A stretch of 64,000 bases of DNA from Clostridiales bacterium (GCA_018366495.1 JAGZHZ010000004.1:66104-130103), one strand, 5' to 3'. Counted from the first letter of the stretch, positions 44,133-52,908 are shown. Notes: generated by a model not told the origin, from the sequence alone. Made by a program: numbers and translations.

Positions 44133-45293
44133 ATGGGATTATTCAGTAAAAAGAAAAACGCAAATTATATCTCCGGAAAAGAAGCAAGACGCATCTCAAA
44201 AGAAAATCGAAAGATTACAGATGAGATTGAAAAACAGAGAAAACGCAAACATATTCCGGAAGAAGAATATATAACAAAAATGAAAGACGACAACAATGTC
44301 GTTGAGTTCGACAACGTTCAGACATACTTCTTCACGGATGTAGGAGTTTCAAAAGCAGTGGACGGAGTCAGCTTTAATGTTCCGAAGGGAAAGACAGTCG
44401 GAATCGTAGGAGAGTCCGGATGCGGAAAATCAGTTACGAGTTTATCTCTGATGCAGCTGGTACAGCGTCCTCAGGGTCAGACGGTAGGCGGAGAAATCCG
44501 CTTCCAGGCTGATGGAAAATGTTACAATATCGCAAAGACCCCATCTTCTGTGATGCAGGGACTGCGCGGAAATCAGATTTCCATGATCTTTCAGGAGCCG
44601 ATGACAAGCTTAAACCCGGTATTTAGAATTGGAGATCAGGTAGATGAAGTAATTCAGCTTCACAATCCTTCCATGACAAAAGAGCAGGTGAAGGCGCGTA
44701 CAATCGAGATGCTTCAGCTTGTTGGAATCGCAAACTGCGAGGGTGTCTACAAAATGTATCCACATGAACTGTCCGGTGGTATGAGACAGAGAATCTGTAT
44801 TGCGATCGGATTGGCATGTGATCCAAAGCTAATTATTGCAGATGAGCCAACGACTGCTCTTGACGTGACGATTCAGGCGCAGATCCTGGATCTGCTGCGT
44901 GGATTGAAAGACAGAATCAATTCCAGTATCATGCTGATCACGCATGACCTTGGCGTTATCGCAGAGATGGCAGATTATGTTGTTGTCATGTATGCAGGAC
45001 GTGTTGTGGAGCAGGGAACCGTACAGGATATTTTCACAAATCCTTCCCATCCATATACAATTGGTCTGATGAACTCGAAACCAGTTGTAGGAAAAGAGAT
45101 CGACCGTCTTTACAGTATTCCGGGAAAAGTTCCAAACCCAATTGATATGCCGAATTACTGTTATTTTAAAGACCGCTGTGAGATGTGTGTAAAACAGTGT
45201 TCCGGATCATATCCAAAGGAAATACAGCTTTCACCGACTCATGTGGTCAGCTGCTATCGTTATGCAGATCAGAATAAAAAGGAGGTAAAATAG
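44133..45293 (+). CDS. oppD: Oligopeptide ABC transporter ATPase OppD
   Basis: A 386-residue ATPase, about 50 longer than usual because of a charged N-terminal extension (KKKNANYISGKEARRISKE). Walker A GESGCGKS (about 94-101), signature LSGGMRQR (about 213-220), Walker B LIIADEPTTALD (about 233-244), switch His ITHDLG. The C-terminal oligopeptide-transporter Cys motif has C..RCEMCVKQC, a likely Fe-S or zinc-type site present in both ATPases of this family. Ribosome site GAGGTAGGTG. Confidence 0.95.
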   Translation: MGLFSKKKNANYISGKEARRISKENRKITDEIEKQRKRKHIPEEEYITKMKDDNNVVEFDNVQTYFFTDVGVSKAVDGVSFNVPKGKTVGIVGESGCGKSVTSLSLMQLVQRPQGQTVGGEIRFQADGKCYNIAKTPSSVMQGLRGNQISMIFQEPMTSLNPVFRIGDQVDEVIQLHNPSMTKEQVKARTIEMLQLVGIANCEGVYKMYPHELSGGMRQRICIAIGLACDPKLIIADEPTTALDVTIQAQILDLLRGLKDRINSSIMLITHDLGVIAEMADYVVVMYAGRVVEQGTVQDIFTNPSHPYTIGLMNSKPVVGKEIDRLYSIPGKVPNPIDMPNYCYFKDRCEMCVKQCSGSYPKEIQLSPTHVVSCYRYADQNKKEVK

Positions 45294-45294
45294 G

Positions 45295-46299
45295 ATGAGT
45301 GAACAGAAGAACATGTCCTTGGAAAAAGATTCAAAGGATAATATTCTGGAAGTATCCCACCTGAAAAAATACTTCCCGATTAAAGGCGGACTGGTATCAA
45401 GGGTAGTGGGTCATGTCAAAGCAGTAGATGATGTTACTTTCAATATCAAGCGCGGTACGACAATGGGACTCGTAGGAGAGTCCGGATGTGGAAAATCTAC
45501 GACAGGCCGTACGATTTTAAGACTGATCAATAAGACAGATGGAGAAGTAAAATTTAATGGACAGGATGTCTATGCAATGGATAAAAAACAGCTGAGAAGT
45601 TTGAGAACAAAAATGCAGATCATCTTTCAGGATCCATATTCTTCTCTTTCTCCAAGACTTCCGGTAGGAGAAATTATCGGAGAGGCAGTCAGAGAACACA
45701 ATCTCGTTCCAAAAGAGGAGTTTGATGATTATATAACAAAAATCATGAGCGAATGCGGACTTCAGGAATATCACAAAGACCGTTATCCTCATGAATTCTC
45801 AGGCGGTCAGCGTCAGAGAATCTGTATCGCAAGAGCGCTTGCGCTGAATCCAGAGTTTATCGTGTGCGATGAGCCGGTATCTGCACTTGACGTTTCTATT
45901 CAGGCACAGATCATCAACTTGCTGAAAGACCTTCAAAGAGATCGTAATCTGACATACCTGTTTATCTCTCACGACCTTTCAGTCGTAGAGCATATCTCAG
46001 ATACGATTGGCGTTATGTATCTGGGAGGGCTGGTAGAGACCGGAGAAACAAAAGACATTTTCTCTAATCCTCTTCACCCATATACACAGGCATTGTTCAG
46101 TGCAATTCCGATGCCGGACCCGAATCTGAAGAGAAATCGTATTATTCTGGAAGGAAGTATTCCATCTCCGGCAAATCCTCCGAAAGGATGTAAATTCCAT
46201 ACAAGATGCAGTAAATGTATGGAAAAATGTAAGACGGAGGCGCCGCAGCCAAAAGATATGGGCAATGGACACGTTGTCCGCTGCCATCTGTATGACTAA
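45295..46299 (+). CDS. oppF: Oligopeptide ABC transporter ATPase OppF
   Basis: A 334-residue ATPase. Walker A GESGCGKST (about 64-72), Q loop IFQDPYSSL, signature FSGGQRQRI (about 165-173), Walker B FIVCDEPVSALD (about 185-196), switch His ISHDLS, C-terminal Cys cluster CKFHTRCSKCMEKC. One base separates it from the oppD stop, with AAAGGAGG inside the oppD end. Terminal gene of the operon; a strong terminator follows. Confidence 0.95.
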   Translation: MSEQKNMSLEKDSKDNILEVSHLKKYFPIKGGLVSRVVGHVKAVDDVTFNIKRGTTMGLVGESGCGKSTTGRTILRLINKTDGEVKFNGQDVYAMDKKQLRSLRTKMQIIFQDPYSSLSPRLPVGEIIGEAVREHNLVPKEEFDDYITKIMSECGLQEYHKDRYPHEFSGGQRQRICIARALALNPEFIVCDEPVSALDVSIQAQIINLLKDLQRDRNLTYLFISHDLSVVEHISDTIGVMYLGGLVETGETKDIFSNPLHPYTQALFSAIPMPDPNLKRNRIILEGSIPSPANPPKGCKFHTRCSKCMEKCKTEAPQPKDMGNGHVVRCHLYD

Positions 46300-46308
46300 A
46301 TAAAAAAA

Positions 46309-46371
46309 CAGACAGGGGGACTGCCGCAGTGCACGGTAAAATTGCACTGCGGGGGTCCTCCTGTTTTAAAA
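46309..46371 (+). terminator. Terminator of the pepF-opp operon
   Basis: ACAGGGGGA (46312-46320) with TCCTCCTGT (46356-46364) and CCGCAGTGCA (46324-46333) with TGCACTGCGG (46343-46352), followed by TTTTAAA. Confidence 0.85.
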
Positions 46372-46451
46372 TCCCAAGCTGGCGGCGCTTTGCAGCTTAG
46401 AGGCAGTTACTTGACAGGATCAAAAAGATAAATGAAGAGAGGAGATAAAAA

Positions 46452-46736
46452 TTGGGAAAAAAAGAAAAATTTGAAGACGATGGACGGCAGATTGCTAATA
46501 TGAATATTGAAGGAATGCCATGGTATGACAAAGAGCGTGCAATGCGGGAGAAAATGGGGGGTGATATCCCGCAGGAAATCGGAACAGAAAAAAGAAAATC
46601 ACCGCTGGATGAAATGACAAAAAAGGAACGCTGGGTATTATATCGAAGCGTAATGGCAGCGTGCCTGGCGATTGGATTGATCTTTGCGGGAGCGGCATTT
46701 TTATTTATCCTATTTTGTGTCTATGTCTGGCTGTGA
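46452..46736 (+). CDS. Small single-pass membrane protein, unknown function
   Basis: A 94-residue protein. It starts at TTG 46452 with ribosome site GAGAGGAGATAAAAA. The N-terminal two thirds are charged and soluble (DDGRQIANMNIEGMPWYDKERAMREKMG in outline, EMTKKERWVLYRS), and the C-terminus is one hydrophobic segment (about 70-93, ACLAIGLIFAGAAFLFILFC). A C-tail-anchored topology with the N-terminus inside is likely. It is monocistronic between two terminators. I do not recognise it; the motif MPWY is a possible family mark. Confidence 0.75.
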   Translation: MGKKEKFEDDGRQIANMNIEGMPWYDKERAMREKMGGDIPQEIGTEKRKSPLDEMTKKERWVLYRSVMAACLAIGLIFAGAAFLFILFCVYVWL

Positions 46737-46805
46737 GAGACGGGGCGGGAAACGGCTGCAGTTTGACAGCAGGTTCCAGTATGTACAAAAATGGGATAAA
46801 TGGCA

Positions 46806-46858
46806 AAAATGCAGAATTCTCATCGGGAAAATTTCCATAGAGAATTCTGCATTTTTTA
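46806..46858. terminator. Bidirectional terminator, small membrane protein / trxA
   Basis: AAAATGCAGAATTCT (46806-46820) with AGAATTCTGCATTTT (46840-46854), followed by TT and ATTT. It ends about 45 bases before the trxA stop. Confidence 0.88.
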
Positions 46859-46899
46859 TTTGTGGGTTGGATTTTTGTATTGCGGTTTTTCTATATGAT

Positions 46900-47214
46900 T
46901 TATGACTGAATCATTTTTTCGATTTCTTTTTGGGATTTCAGTCCCACGGAGCGGTTTAAAACCTTTCCATCTCTCATTACAATCAGTGTCGGGATGCTCA
47001 TCACACCAAATTCCTGTGCCAGTTCAGGGTCTTCATCAATATTGACCTTTCCTACTTTTACACTGCCTTTATATTCTTCTGCTATTTTATCCACAACAGG
47101 TGAGAACATTTTGCACGGTGAACACCATGGTGCAAAAAAATCAATAACCACGGTTCCGTTCTCTTCTAATACTTCCTGTTTAAAATTATTTTTATTGATC
47201 ATATATGCTGACAT
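46900..47214 (-). CDS. trxA: Thioredoxin
   Basis: A 104-residue thioredoxin reducing protein disulfides in the cytoplasm. Active site WCSPC (about residues 29-33; the common form is WCGPC), cis-Pro in SIPTLIVM (about 74-75), buried Asp in IDFFAPW. A second thioredoxin (49841-50161) is 2.6 kb away. Upstream on the minus strand are TATAGT (minus strand at 47268-47273) and a perfect palindrome at 47296-47308 that would suit the neighbouring Crp/Fnr regulator. Ribosome site AAAGGGG. Confidence 0.95.
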   Translation of the reverse strand: MSAYMINKNNFKQEVLEENGTVVIDFFAPWCSPCKMFSPVVDKIAEEYKGSVKVGKVNIDEDPELAQEFGVMSIPTLIVMRDGKVLNRSVGLKSQKEIEKMIQS

Positions 47215-47295
47215 TGTTCTCTGCCCCTTTCTTATTTTCCATTTTTGTATCTCTGTTTTATGTCTATACTATACACAGAAAAAAAGAGTTTGACT

Positions 47296-47308
47296 GTGAC
47301 AATGTCAC
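47296..47308. promoter_or_regulatory. Palindromic candidate operator upstream of trxA
   Basis: GTGACAATGTCAC is a perfect 6-1-6 palindrome. With the trxA -10 placed at 47268-47273 (minus strand TATAGT), the start of transcription would be near 47261, so the palindrome is centred near -41, where class II Crp/Fnr activators bind. The half-site TGACA resembles Crp/Fnr-family sites. Confidence 0.5.
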
Positions 47309-47374
47309 GTTTTGAAAAAAATATAGGGTGCAGTTCGTTGAATGGGCTGCAATGCAATTACCGAGCGGTTTATA

Positions 47375-48046
47375 TTACAATCTCAGACTGTCCGATGCCG
47401 TCTCCCTTAATTTTTTTTCATCCAGGATCAAAATACTGCTGCGTCCCAGCTTTACAATTTTTTCATTTTGAAAATATTTCAGCATTCTGCTGATCACTTC
47501 TCGTGCAGATCCAAGATGCTGGGCAATCATTTCATGCGTCATTTTTAATTCGTCTGTCTGCTGCAATTCCATCTCTTCCACCAGAAATGCTGCCAGTCTC
47601 GAATCGAGACGCTTATATAGAATCTGGTCAAACAGCCACATAACATTGGAAAAACGTGAAGCCATCAGCTCGTTTGTATAGTTTGCGACAGCTGCTGATT
47701 CTCTCATCAGCTGCTGATAGATCTTGGGCGGAATATGATATAATACAGAATCGGCATCAGCGGAAACAGCGATGTCAAACTGGATGCTGCTCATGATGCA
47801 TGATGCTGAAAAAAGACAGATATCTCTCTCAAAAAGACGGTAAAGAGTGATCTCACGGCCTTCATCTGAAATCGTATATACTCTTAACTGACCTTTCTGA
47901 ACGACAAACAGCCCGACACAGTCTTCTGATCCATTATGAAGGATTGTCCCTTTGGGGACTTTTCTTTCATGGATAGAATAGGAAAGGCGATTTTGCTGCT
48001 CTTTTGTAAGATGTTTCCAAAAAGGAAAATATTCATGAATCTCCAT
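47375..48046 (-). CDS. Crp/Fnr-family transcriptional regulator
   Basis: A 223-residue regulator: N-terminal cyclic-nucleotide-binding-like beta barrel (about 12-120; GTILHNGSEDCVGLFVVQKGQLRVY in outline, ITLYRLFERDICLFSASC), dimerisation helix (about 120-150) and winged helix (about 165-215) with recognition helix in MIAQHLGSAREVISRMLKYF. The PRARTSS-type cAMP pocket is not evident, and no Fnr-type N-terminal Cys cluster exists, though Cys occur in EDC and in ICLFSASC. Redox sensing by these Cys is possible (inference). The gene is flanked by trxA downstream and divergent serine dehydratase genes upstream, which are plausible targets. Confidence 0.92.
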   Translation of the reverse strand: MEIHEYFPFWKHLTKEQQNRLSYSIHERKVPKGTILHNGSEDCVGLFVVQKGQLRVYTISDEGREITLYRLFERDICLFSASCIMSSIQFDIAVSADADSVLYHIPPKIYQQLMRESAAVANYTNELMASRFSNVMWLFDQILYKRLDSRLAAFLVEEMELQQTDELKMTHEMIAQHLGSAREVISRMLKYFQNEKIVKLGRSSILILDEKKLRETASDSLRL

Positions 48047-48211
48047 AATCTTTCTCCGTTTTTTTCTTTTATAATACCCCTATTATACACAGGATTTTTT
48101 TAATTTTCCAGTTTAGAATCAATTTTCTTTCCCCTGTTTTTTTGACAGCTGCCATGATATAATAAAAAAAGATATTTGATATCTATTTTTTAGGAAAGGA
48201 CTCTCAATTTC

Positions 48212-48886
48212 ATGAATCTTTTTGATATTATCGGTCCTATTATGGTAGGACCTTCCAGCTCTCATACAGCGGGCGCCGTGCGGATTGGACTGATCGCCCG
48301 AAAATTGATGGGGGAACCGATTCAATCGGTCACAATCGTTCTGCATGGTTCTTTTCGTGCGACCGGAAAGGGACATGGCACAGACCGTGCTCTGGTCGCA
48401 GGACTGCTCGGAATGGAACCGGATGATATCCGTATTCCGCAAAGCTTTTCTTTCGCAAAAGAAGCAGGGCTGAATTTTCAGTTTTCATGCACCGATCTGC
48501 GGGACGTTCATCCAAACACAGTGCTGCTGCAGATGAAAGGGACAAGCGGACGTACTGTGGAGGTGATGGCGTCTTCCATCGGCGGAGGCAGAATACAGGT
48601 CTGCCGGATCGACGGGCTGGAAGTTCATTTCAGCGGCGAGCTCCCTACATTGATCGTTCACAATATAGATCAGCCCGGTTATGTGACAGAGGTCACTTCC
48701 GTGTTGGGAAGCAAGCATATTAATATTGCAACGATGCAGCTCTACCGTGACATCCGCGGAGGAAATGCGATTATGGTCATTGAATGCGACGAGGAGATTC
48801 CGCCGATTGTGATTCAGTGGCTGGAACAGATGCACGGTGTATTAAAAGTAACATATCTCAATTTGGAGGGTTCCCATGAGTTTTAG
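48212..48886 (+). CDS. sdaAB: L-serine ammonia-lyase, beta subunit
   Basis: A 224-residue subunit of the iron-sulfur L-serine dehydratase (L-serine to pyruvate plus ammonia). N-terminal FDIIGPIMVGPSSSHTAGAVRIG (in part) is the family hallmark; the C-terminal ACT domain (about 150-220, LIVHNIDQPGYVTEVTSVLG) is the probable serine-sensing part. Overlaps sdaAA by 11 bases. Together with peptide uptake nearby it supports amino-acid fermentation to pyruvate. Ribosome site AGGAAAGGA. Confidence 0.96.
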   Translation: MNLFDIIGPIMVGPSSSHTAGAVRIGLIARKLMGEPIQSVTIVLHGSFRATGKGHGTDRALVAGLLGMEPDDIRIPQSFSFAKEAGLNFQFSCTDLRDVHPNTVLLQMKGTSGRTVEVMASSIGGGRIQVCRIDGLEVHFSGELPTLIVHNIDQPGYVTEVTSVLGSKHINIATMQLYRDIRGGNAIMVIECDEEIPPIVIQWLEQMHGVLKVTYLNLEGSHEF

Positions 48887-49742
48887 ATCTTTAACAGAAA
48901 TTTTAGAACAGTCGCAGCAGAAGAAAAAACCATTTTGGGAGATCGTGGTCGAGGATGATATGACGATGCGTCAGGTCTCAAAAGAAAGCTCTTTTTCCAA
49001 AATGAACACGATGTATCAGGCTATGCGGGAAGCAGATCTGTCATACGACGCTTCTCTTCGGTCAGCGAGCGGTCTTGTGGGAGGAGACGGACAGAAAATT
49101 CTGGAAGCTTCTAAAAACAAGACGTTATTTTGCGGTGATTTTCTCTGCCGTGTGATGGCGAGGGCCGTTAAAATGGGAGAGTCAAACGCTTGTATGCGCC
49201 GTATCGTGGCAGCTCCGACAGCAGGATCATGCGGTGTTCTGCCAGCTGTTCTGCTGACGTGTGAAGAAGAAAGAAATATACCGAATAAAACGATGCTGGA
49301 ATCTCTTTTTGTGGCGGCTGGAATCGGAGAAGTCATTGCGGCCAGAGCTTTTATCTCAGGGGCGGAAGGCGGATGCCAGGCGGAGATTGGGTCTGCAAGC
49401 GCAATGGCAGCAGGTGCAGTAGCATATCTGAATGGAGGGGGCAATGAGGAGATTGTCCATGCAAGTGCGCTTGCATTGAAAAATTTGCTTGGTCTTGCAT
49501 GTGATCCGATTGCAGGACTGGTGGAGGTTCCTTGTGTAAAGAGAAATGTGATCGGCGCAGTCAATGCAGTCACAAGCGCAGATCTTGCCATCGCTGGAGT
49601 TCGATCAGCTGTTCCAGCAGATGAAGTGATTGACGCCATGCGTGATATTGGAATTCAGATGCCCTGCTCTCTGCGGGAGACAGGCGAGGGCGGACTTGCA
49701 GCGACGCCGACGGGTCTGAAAATTACACAAGACCTGATGTGA
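48876..49742 (+). CDS. sdaAA: L-serine ammonia-lyase, alpha subunit
   Basis: A 288-residue catalytic subunit carrying the [4Fe-4S] cluster. Family motifs: VAAPTAGSCGVLPAVLL (about 109-125), ISGAEGGCQAEIGSASAMAA (about 160-179), and the C-terminal CDPIAGLVEVPCVKRN, in which two cluster Cys sit 11 apart. Ribosome site TTGGAGGG lies inside the end of sdaAB. A shared bidirectional terminator follows, then a convergent thioredoxin. Confidence 0.96.
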   Translation: MSFRSLTEILEQSQQKKKPFWEIVVEDDMTMRQVSKESSFSKMNTMYQAMREADLSYDASLRSASGLVGGDGQKILEASKNKTLFCGDFLCRVMARAVKMGESNACMRRIVAAPTAGSCGVLPAVLLTCEEERNIPNKTMLESLFVAAGIGEVIAARAFISGAEGGCQAEIGSASAMAAGAVAYLNGGGNEEIVHASALALKNLLGLACDPIAGLVEVPCVKRNVIGAVNAVTSADLAIAGVRSAVPADEVIDAMRDIGIQMPCSLRETGEGGLAATPTGLKITQDLM

Positions 49743-49799
49743 GAGATAAAACAGGAAGATCTGGGGCTGTAAAAAAACTCCCCTAATAGAAAAATCGCC

Positions 49800-49844
49800 G
49801 TAAAATAAAAAGGGGCTGTTTTTTACAGCCTTTTTTTATTTTAC
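49800..49844. terminator. Bidirectional terminator, sdaAA / second thioredoxin
   Basis: GTAAAATAAAAAGGGGCTGT (49800-49819) pairs with ACAGCCTTTTTTTATTTTAC (49825-49844). The right arm extends into the last codons of the thioredoxin gene. Confidence 0.85.
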
Positions 49845-50161
49845 GATTCTGCCTGTATACACCATTTTTCTAATTCTGATTTTTTTACGGCGCCGGTCAC
49901 TCTTTTTTCGGGTTTACCATTTTTTATCAGAAAGAATGTGGGGACAGACATGACCTGAAATTCTCTTGCCAGATTCGGGTATTCGTCAACATTCACCTTG
50001 CCGATTGGGCAGTCCGGGTGTTCGGAGGAGAGTTCCTCCAATACAGGAGCCATTGATTTACACGGTGCGCACCATGGGGCATAGAAATCGACGATTACCG
50101 GTTTTTCACTGTGCATCACATACTGCTCAAAATTCTGTTCTGTTAATTCTAAAATTTTCAT
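49841..50161 (-). CDS. Second thioredoxin
   Basis: A 106-residue thioredoxin. ATG 50161 is preferred over ATG 50167 because AAGGAGG abuts the upstream ATG with no spacer. Active site WCAPC (about 29-33), cis-Pro in SVPTFFLI, buried Asp in VDFYAPW. It differs from trxA in the residue between the active-site cysteines (Ala-Pro against Ser-Pro), so redox potential or partners may differ. Convergent with sdaAA. Ribosome site AAGGAGG. Confidence 0.94.
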   Translation of the reverse strand: MKILELTEQNFEQYVMHSEKPVIVDFYAPWCAPCKSMAPVLEELSSEHPDCPIGKVNVDEYPNLAREFQVMSVPTFFLIKNGKPEKRVTGAVKKSELEKWCIQAES

Positions 50162-50453
50162 CTTCATCCTCCTTACTATCTCAAATATCTAAATTTATCT
50201 GAAATTTTATTGATCGCTTTGTTCCTGTATTATGCCCGATTTTTAAATTTCTATGCCGGTATAGAACAGGATGAGGAGATCTTGTGCACACGGCAGATCG
50301 ACAGTCACAGATGGAGCGCTGAGTGAAAAAAATTTATTTCTGCGCTGAGTAAAATTATGAAAATCTTAAAAATATTCTGCACAATTTTCGTAGAATAAAA
50401 GAAGTAAATATGGTATATTAAAGCTATAAATTTAATCCCAGGAGGAAACGATT

Positions 50454-51431
50454 ATGAAAAAAAGATTTTTGTCCCTCAGTGCCATTTTAGGAACAAGTTT
50501 TCTGCTTCTGACAGGCTTTGACAGTGCTGTGACACCGGAAAGTATTATGCAGGACTCTATGGCTGCAATGCAGAATGTATCATCTTTTGATATTGATGCA
50601 GGATTTGATATGGTTTTGAATATAGAAATGATTACAGGAAGCGGAGAAGATGCAGTTCCTACAAGCATCGGCACAGGAATAGGCGGAAATTTCGGCATGA
50701 AGATTTCAGAAGATATGGGAATGGCCATGAATATGGGCATGGATGTATCTGCGATGGGCGTGACAGAATCCATGGAGATGGATATGTATGCCGTTCCAAA
50801 CGCAGAGGCATACGATCTCTACAGCTATGACTCTGAGAGTGGAATGTGGATGTACGAACAGGCGCTTGCATCTGAGGTAAAGCAGACAATCAATGAAATT
50901 ATGAATACTCTCACTGCTGTACAGGGATCAGGCATGTCAGAAGAACAGCTTGCTGGTCTGGATTTTGTTTTATCCGATGAACTGGTCACAGTAAATGGAG
51001 TTTCCTGCTATGAACTGAAGACGACGCTTGACAGCTCGGACATTGCAGGAACTGAAGATCAGATTATGGATCTTTTCGGACAGTCAGGCATGCTGACAGG
51101 GGATCAGGAAATGTATGACTCTATGATGAACGGACTTCACGCTGATCTGACATATTATGTAGCGGCCGATACAAAAATGCCGGTGCAGATAATAATGGAT
51201 ATGAGCCAGACAGATATGTCCGCATATGCTGATATGATGAACGATTCTCTGGCACAGCAGATGGAGGGCGCTTCAGAGGCAGAGCCAGTGGAGACTTCCG
51301 TCAATGTTTCTATTGATCCATGTATGGTTACAATCAATATGAGTTTCAACAATACGCCAAGCATCACAGTTCCGGAAGAAGCAATCCAGGGTGTGCAGGA
51401 AAGCGAGTCAGAAGTATCTTCTGTAAACTAA
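50454..51431 (+). CDS. Exported protein, tandem paralogue 1, lipobox-like motif with Phe for Cys
   Basis: A 325-residue protein. The signal-like segment MKKRFLSLS..SFLLLTGFDSA has the exact shape of a lipoprotein signal (Leu-rich core, LTG) but the lipobox Cys is Phe (TTT codon). The mature part is a beta-rich domain with long amphipathic strands and one Cys (GVSCYELKT), ending acidic. Met-rich stretch ISEDMGMAMNMGMDVSAMGV. TYYVAADTKMPVQIIMDMS recalls LolA/LppX-like lipoprotein carriers (weak, from fold pattern). The downstream gene is a paralogue. Ribosome site CCAGGAGGAAAC. Function unknown. Confidence 0.82.
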   Translation: MKKRFLSLSAILGTSFLLLTGFDSAVTPESIMQDSMAAMQNVSSFDIDAGFDMVLNIEMITGSGEDAVPTSIGTGIGGNFGMKISEDMGMAMNMGMDVSAMGVTESMEMDMYAVPNAEAYDLYSYDSESGMWMYEQALASEVKQTINEIMNTLTAVQGSGMSEEQLAGLDFVLSDELVTVNGVSCYELKTTLDSSDIAGTEDQIMDLFGQSGMLTGDQEMYDSMMNGLHADLTYYVAADTKMPVQIIMDMSQTDMSAYADMMNDSLAQQMEGASEAEPVETSVNVSIDPCMVTINMSFNNTPSITVPEEAIQGVQESESEVSSVN

Positions 51432-51465
51432 ATACGGTTTAAAGTTTGGGAAAGAGGGGATTTTT

Positions 51466-52635
51466 ATGAAGAAAAAGTATATAGCTGCTCTTCTCTTAGG
51501 CAGCAGCTTTTTCATGCTGACAGGTTTTGATTCCAAATTGACTCCTCAGGAGATTTTAGATGCGTCTGCTGAGGCAAGAAGCCAGATCGGAGAGTTGAAT
51601 TCTGTGAATGGGAGCATCGAGTGCAGAATGAAAGCGGAGGTATCCATGTCCTCAGAAGATGGTTCCATTCCAGAGGTTTCAACAGCTGTTCTGAATCATA
51701 TAAACGGTGATTTTACGATTCTGGATGACAGTTCTATGGGAATGGATTTAAAATGGAAAGTTGTGCTTCCAGGCGCACAAGATACATTGGCGCTGCGTTT
51801 TTATCGTTTTCTTGGCAGAGACGGTTTTCAGAATTATTTTTATGACAGTGCGGATGACGAGTGGATAAAGACTGCTCTTCCAGAAGAGATGGATGACCAG
51901 TTAATGACCATTATGAAGTCTGGATTTTCAGCTTCCACAGGAAAAAATACAAGTTTGTTCCTGCCGGAAGGAGAGCTGGATGCCGAAGATATTTTAGATT
52001 ATCTGCCGAAAGATCTGTATTCTGGTCAGGAGATAGAAGAACTGGAAGATATCTATAAACAGCTTTTTTCTGTGATAAAAATAAAAGCAGACCGTGTCAC
52101 AGTCTCTCCTCTTCCCGAAGAGATAAATGGCGCTTCCTGCTATAAATTAGAACAGAATATTTCATGTGATATAGATGGTCTATCCGATATGTTAGAACAG
52201 CTCTTCTTTGAGATGAATGAGGCATCTTCGGCAGAAGCGTCACAGGATATCTGTGAAGAGGAAATGGAAGAACTGTTCATGCTGTGTGATCTGGCAGAAG
52301 AACTGATAAATGATATTCCAATTAAGATGACGTATTACATCGATGATACTACATTTATACCAGTCAAAGAGATACTGGATATGAGTGGATTGGATTTCTC
52401 TGTCTTCTTGCAAGAGCTGGCAGAATGGTCTGTAGAATATGAGATGTATGGTTTAGATTCAGAGGAAGATGCAGTGATTCCAAAGATAGGAGTTTCTTTC
52501 CCGGAATATAAAATGGAAATTTCATATAAATTAAACGAGACCGATGAAATTAAAATTCCGTCTGATGCGCTGTATGCGAAGAAAATAGAACTGGGATCAG
52601 ATACAGAATTGGAACCGAATACAAAACTGGAATAA
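51466..52635 (+). CDS. Exported protein, tandem paralogue 2, lipobox-like motif with Phe for Cys
   Basis: A 389-residue protein with the same plan as the preceding gene: MKKKYIAALLL..FFMLTGFDSKLTPQEIL aligns with LLLTGFDSAVTPESIM; the motif GASCYKLEQ matches GVSCYELKT, and MTYYIDDTTFIPVKEILDMS matches TYYVAADTKMPVQIIMDMS. Again Phe (TTT) occupies the lipobox Cys position. The insert around 195-250 and a longer acidic tail account for the extra 64 residues. Ribosome site AGAGGGGA. The two genes are 34 bases apart and surely co-transcribed; a bidirectional terminator follows. Function unknown. Confidence 0.82.
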   Translation: MKKKYIAALLLGSSFFMLTGFDSKLTPQEILDASAEARSQIGELNSVNGSIECRMKAEVSMSSEDGSIPEVSTAVLNHINGDFTILDDSSMGMDLKWKVVLPGAQDTLALRFYRFLGRDGFQNYFYDSADDEWIKTALPEEMDDQLMTIMKSGFSASTGKNTSLFLPEGELDAEDILDYLPKDLYSGQEIEELEDIYKQLFSVIKIKADRVTVSPLPEEINGASCYKLEQNISCDIDGLSDMLEQLFFEMNEASSAEASQDICEEEMEELFMLCDLAEELINDIPIKMTYYIDDTTFIPVKEILDMSGLDFSVFLQELAEWSVEYEMYGLDSEEDAVIPKIGVSFPEYKMEISYKLNETDEIKIPSDALYAKKIELGSDTELEPNTKLE

Positions 52636-52639
52636 AAAC

Positions 52640-52700
52640 AAAAATAGGATATTGCAAAATCATCCAAAACCAGATGATTGAGCGATACCCTATTTTTTTA
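52640..52700. terminator. Bidirectional terminator, paralogue 2 / tRNA-Ser
   Basis: AAAAATAGG (52640-52648) with CCTATTTTT (52689-52697), inner AATCATC/GATGATT, ending T7 on the plus side and T5GT5 on the minus side. Confidence 0.83.
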
Positions 52701-52703
52701 TGA

Positions 52704-52790
52704 CGGAGAGTGTGGGATTTGAACCCACGTGCCCAGAAAGGACAACTGCATTTCGAGTGCAGCTCGTTATGACCACTTCGATAACTCTCC
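52704..52790 (-). tRNA. tRNA-Ser, anticodon CGA
   Basis: An 87-base class II tRNA. Read on the minus strand: acceptor GGAGAGT with ACTCTCC, discriminator G; anticodon stem CTGCA/TGCAG with loop CTCGAAA (anticodon CGA, reads UCG); long variable arm TGTCCTTTCTGGGCA; T loop GGTTCAAATCC. The 3' CCA is not encoded. Confidence 0.97.
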
Positions 52791-52908
52791 ATAAATTTCT
52801 GAAGCAACCTGTAAAATTGCCTGTATTAAATAGTATATCATAAATCTGATAAAATGCAAAAGATTTCTTCCTGATTCACAAAAATTTTTAGAGAGTGTCC
52901 TGGTTTTT

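Noticed and set aside
48142..48170. TTGACA with nearby TATAAT upstream of sdaAB as a promoter
   Set aside because: The spacing between the two is only about 9-10 bases, too short for a sigma-70-type promoter.
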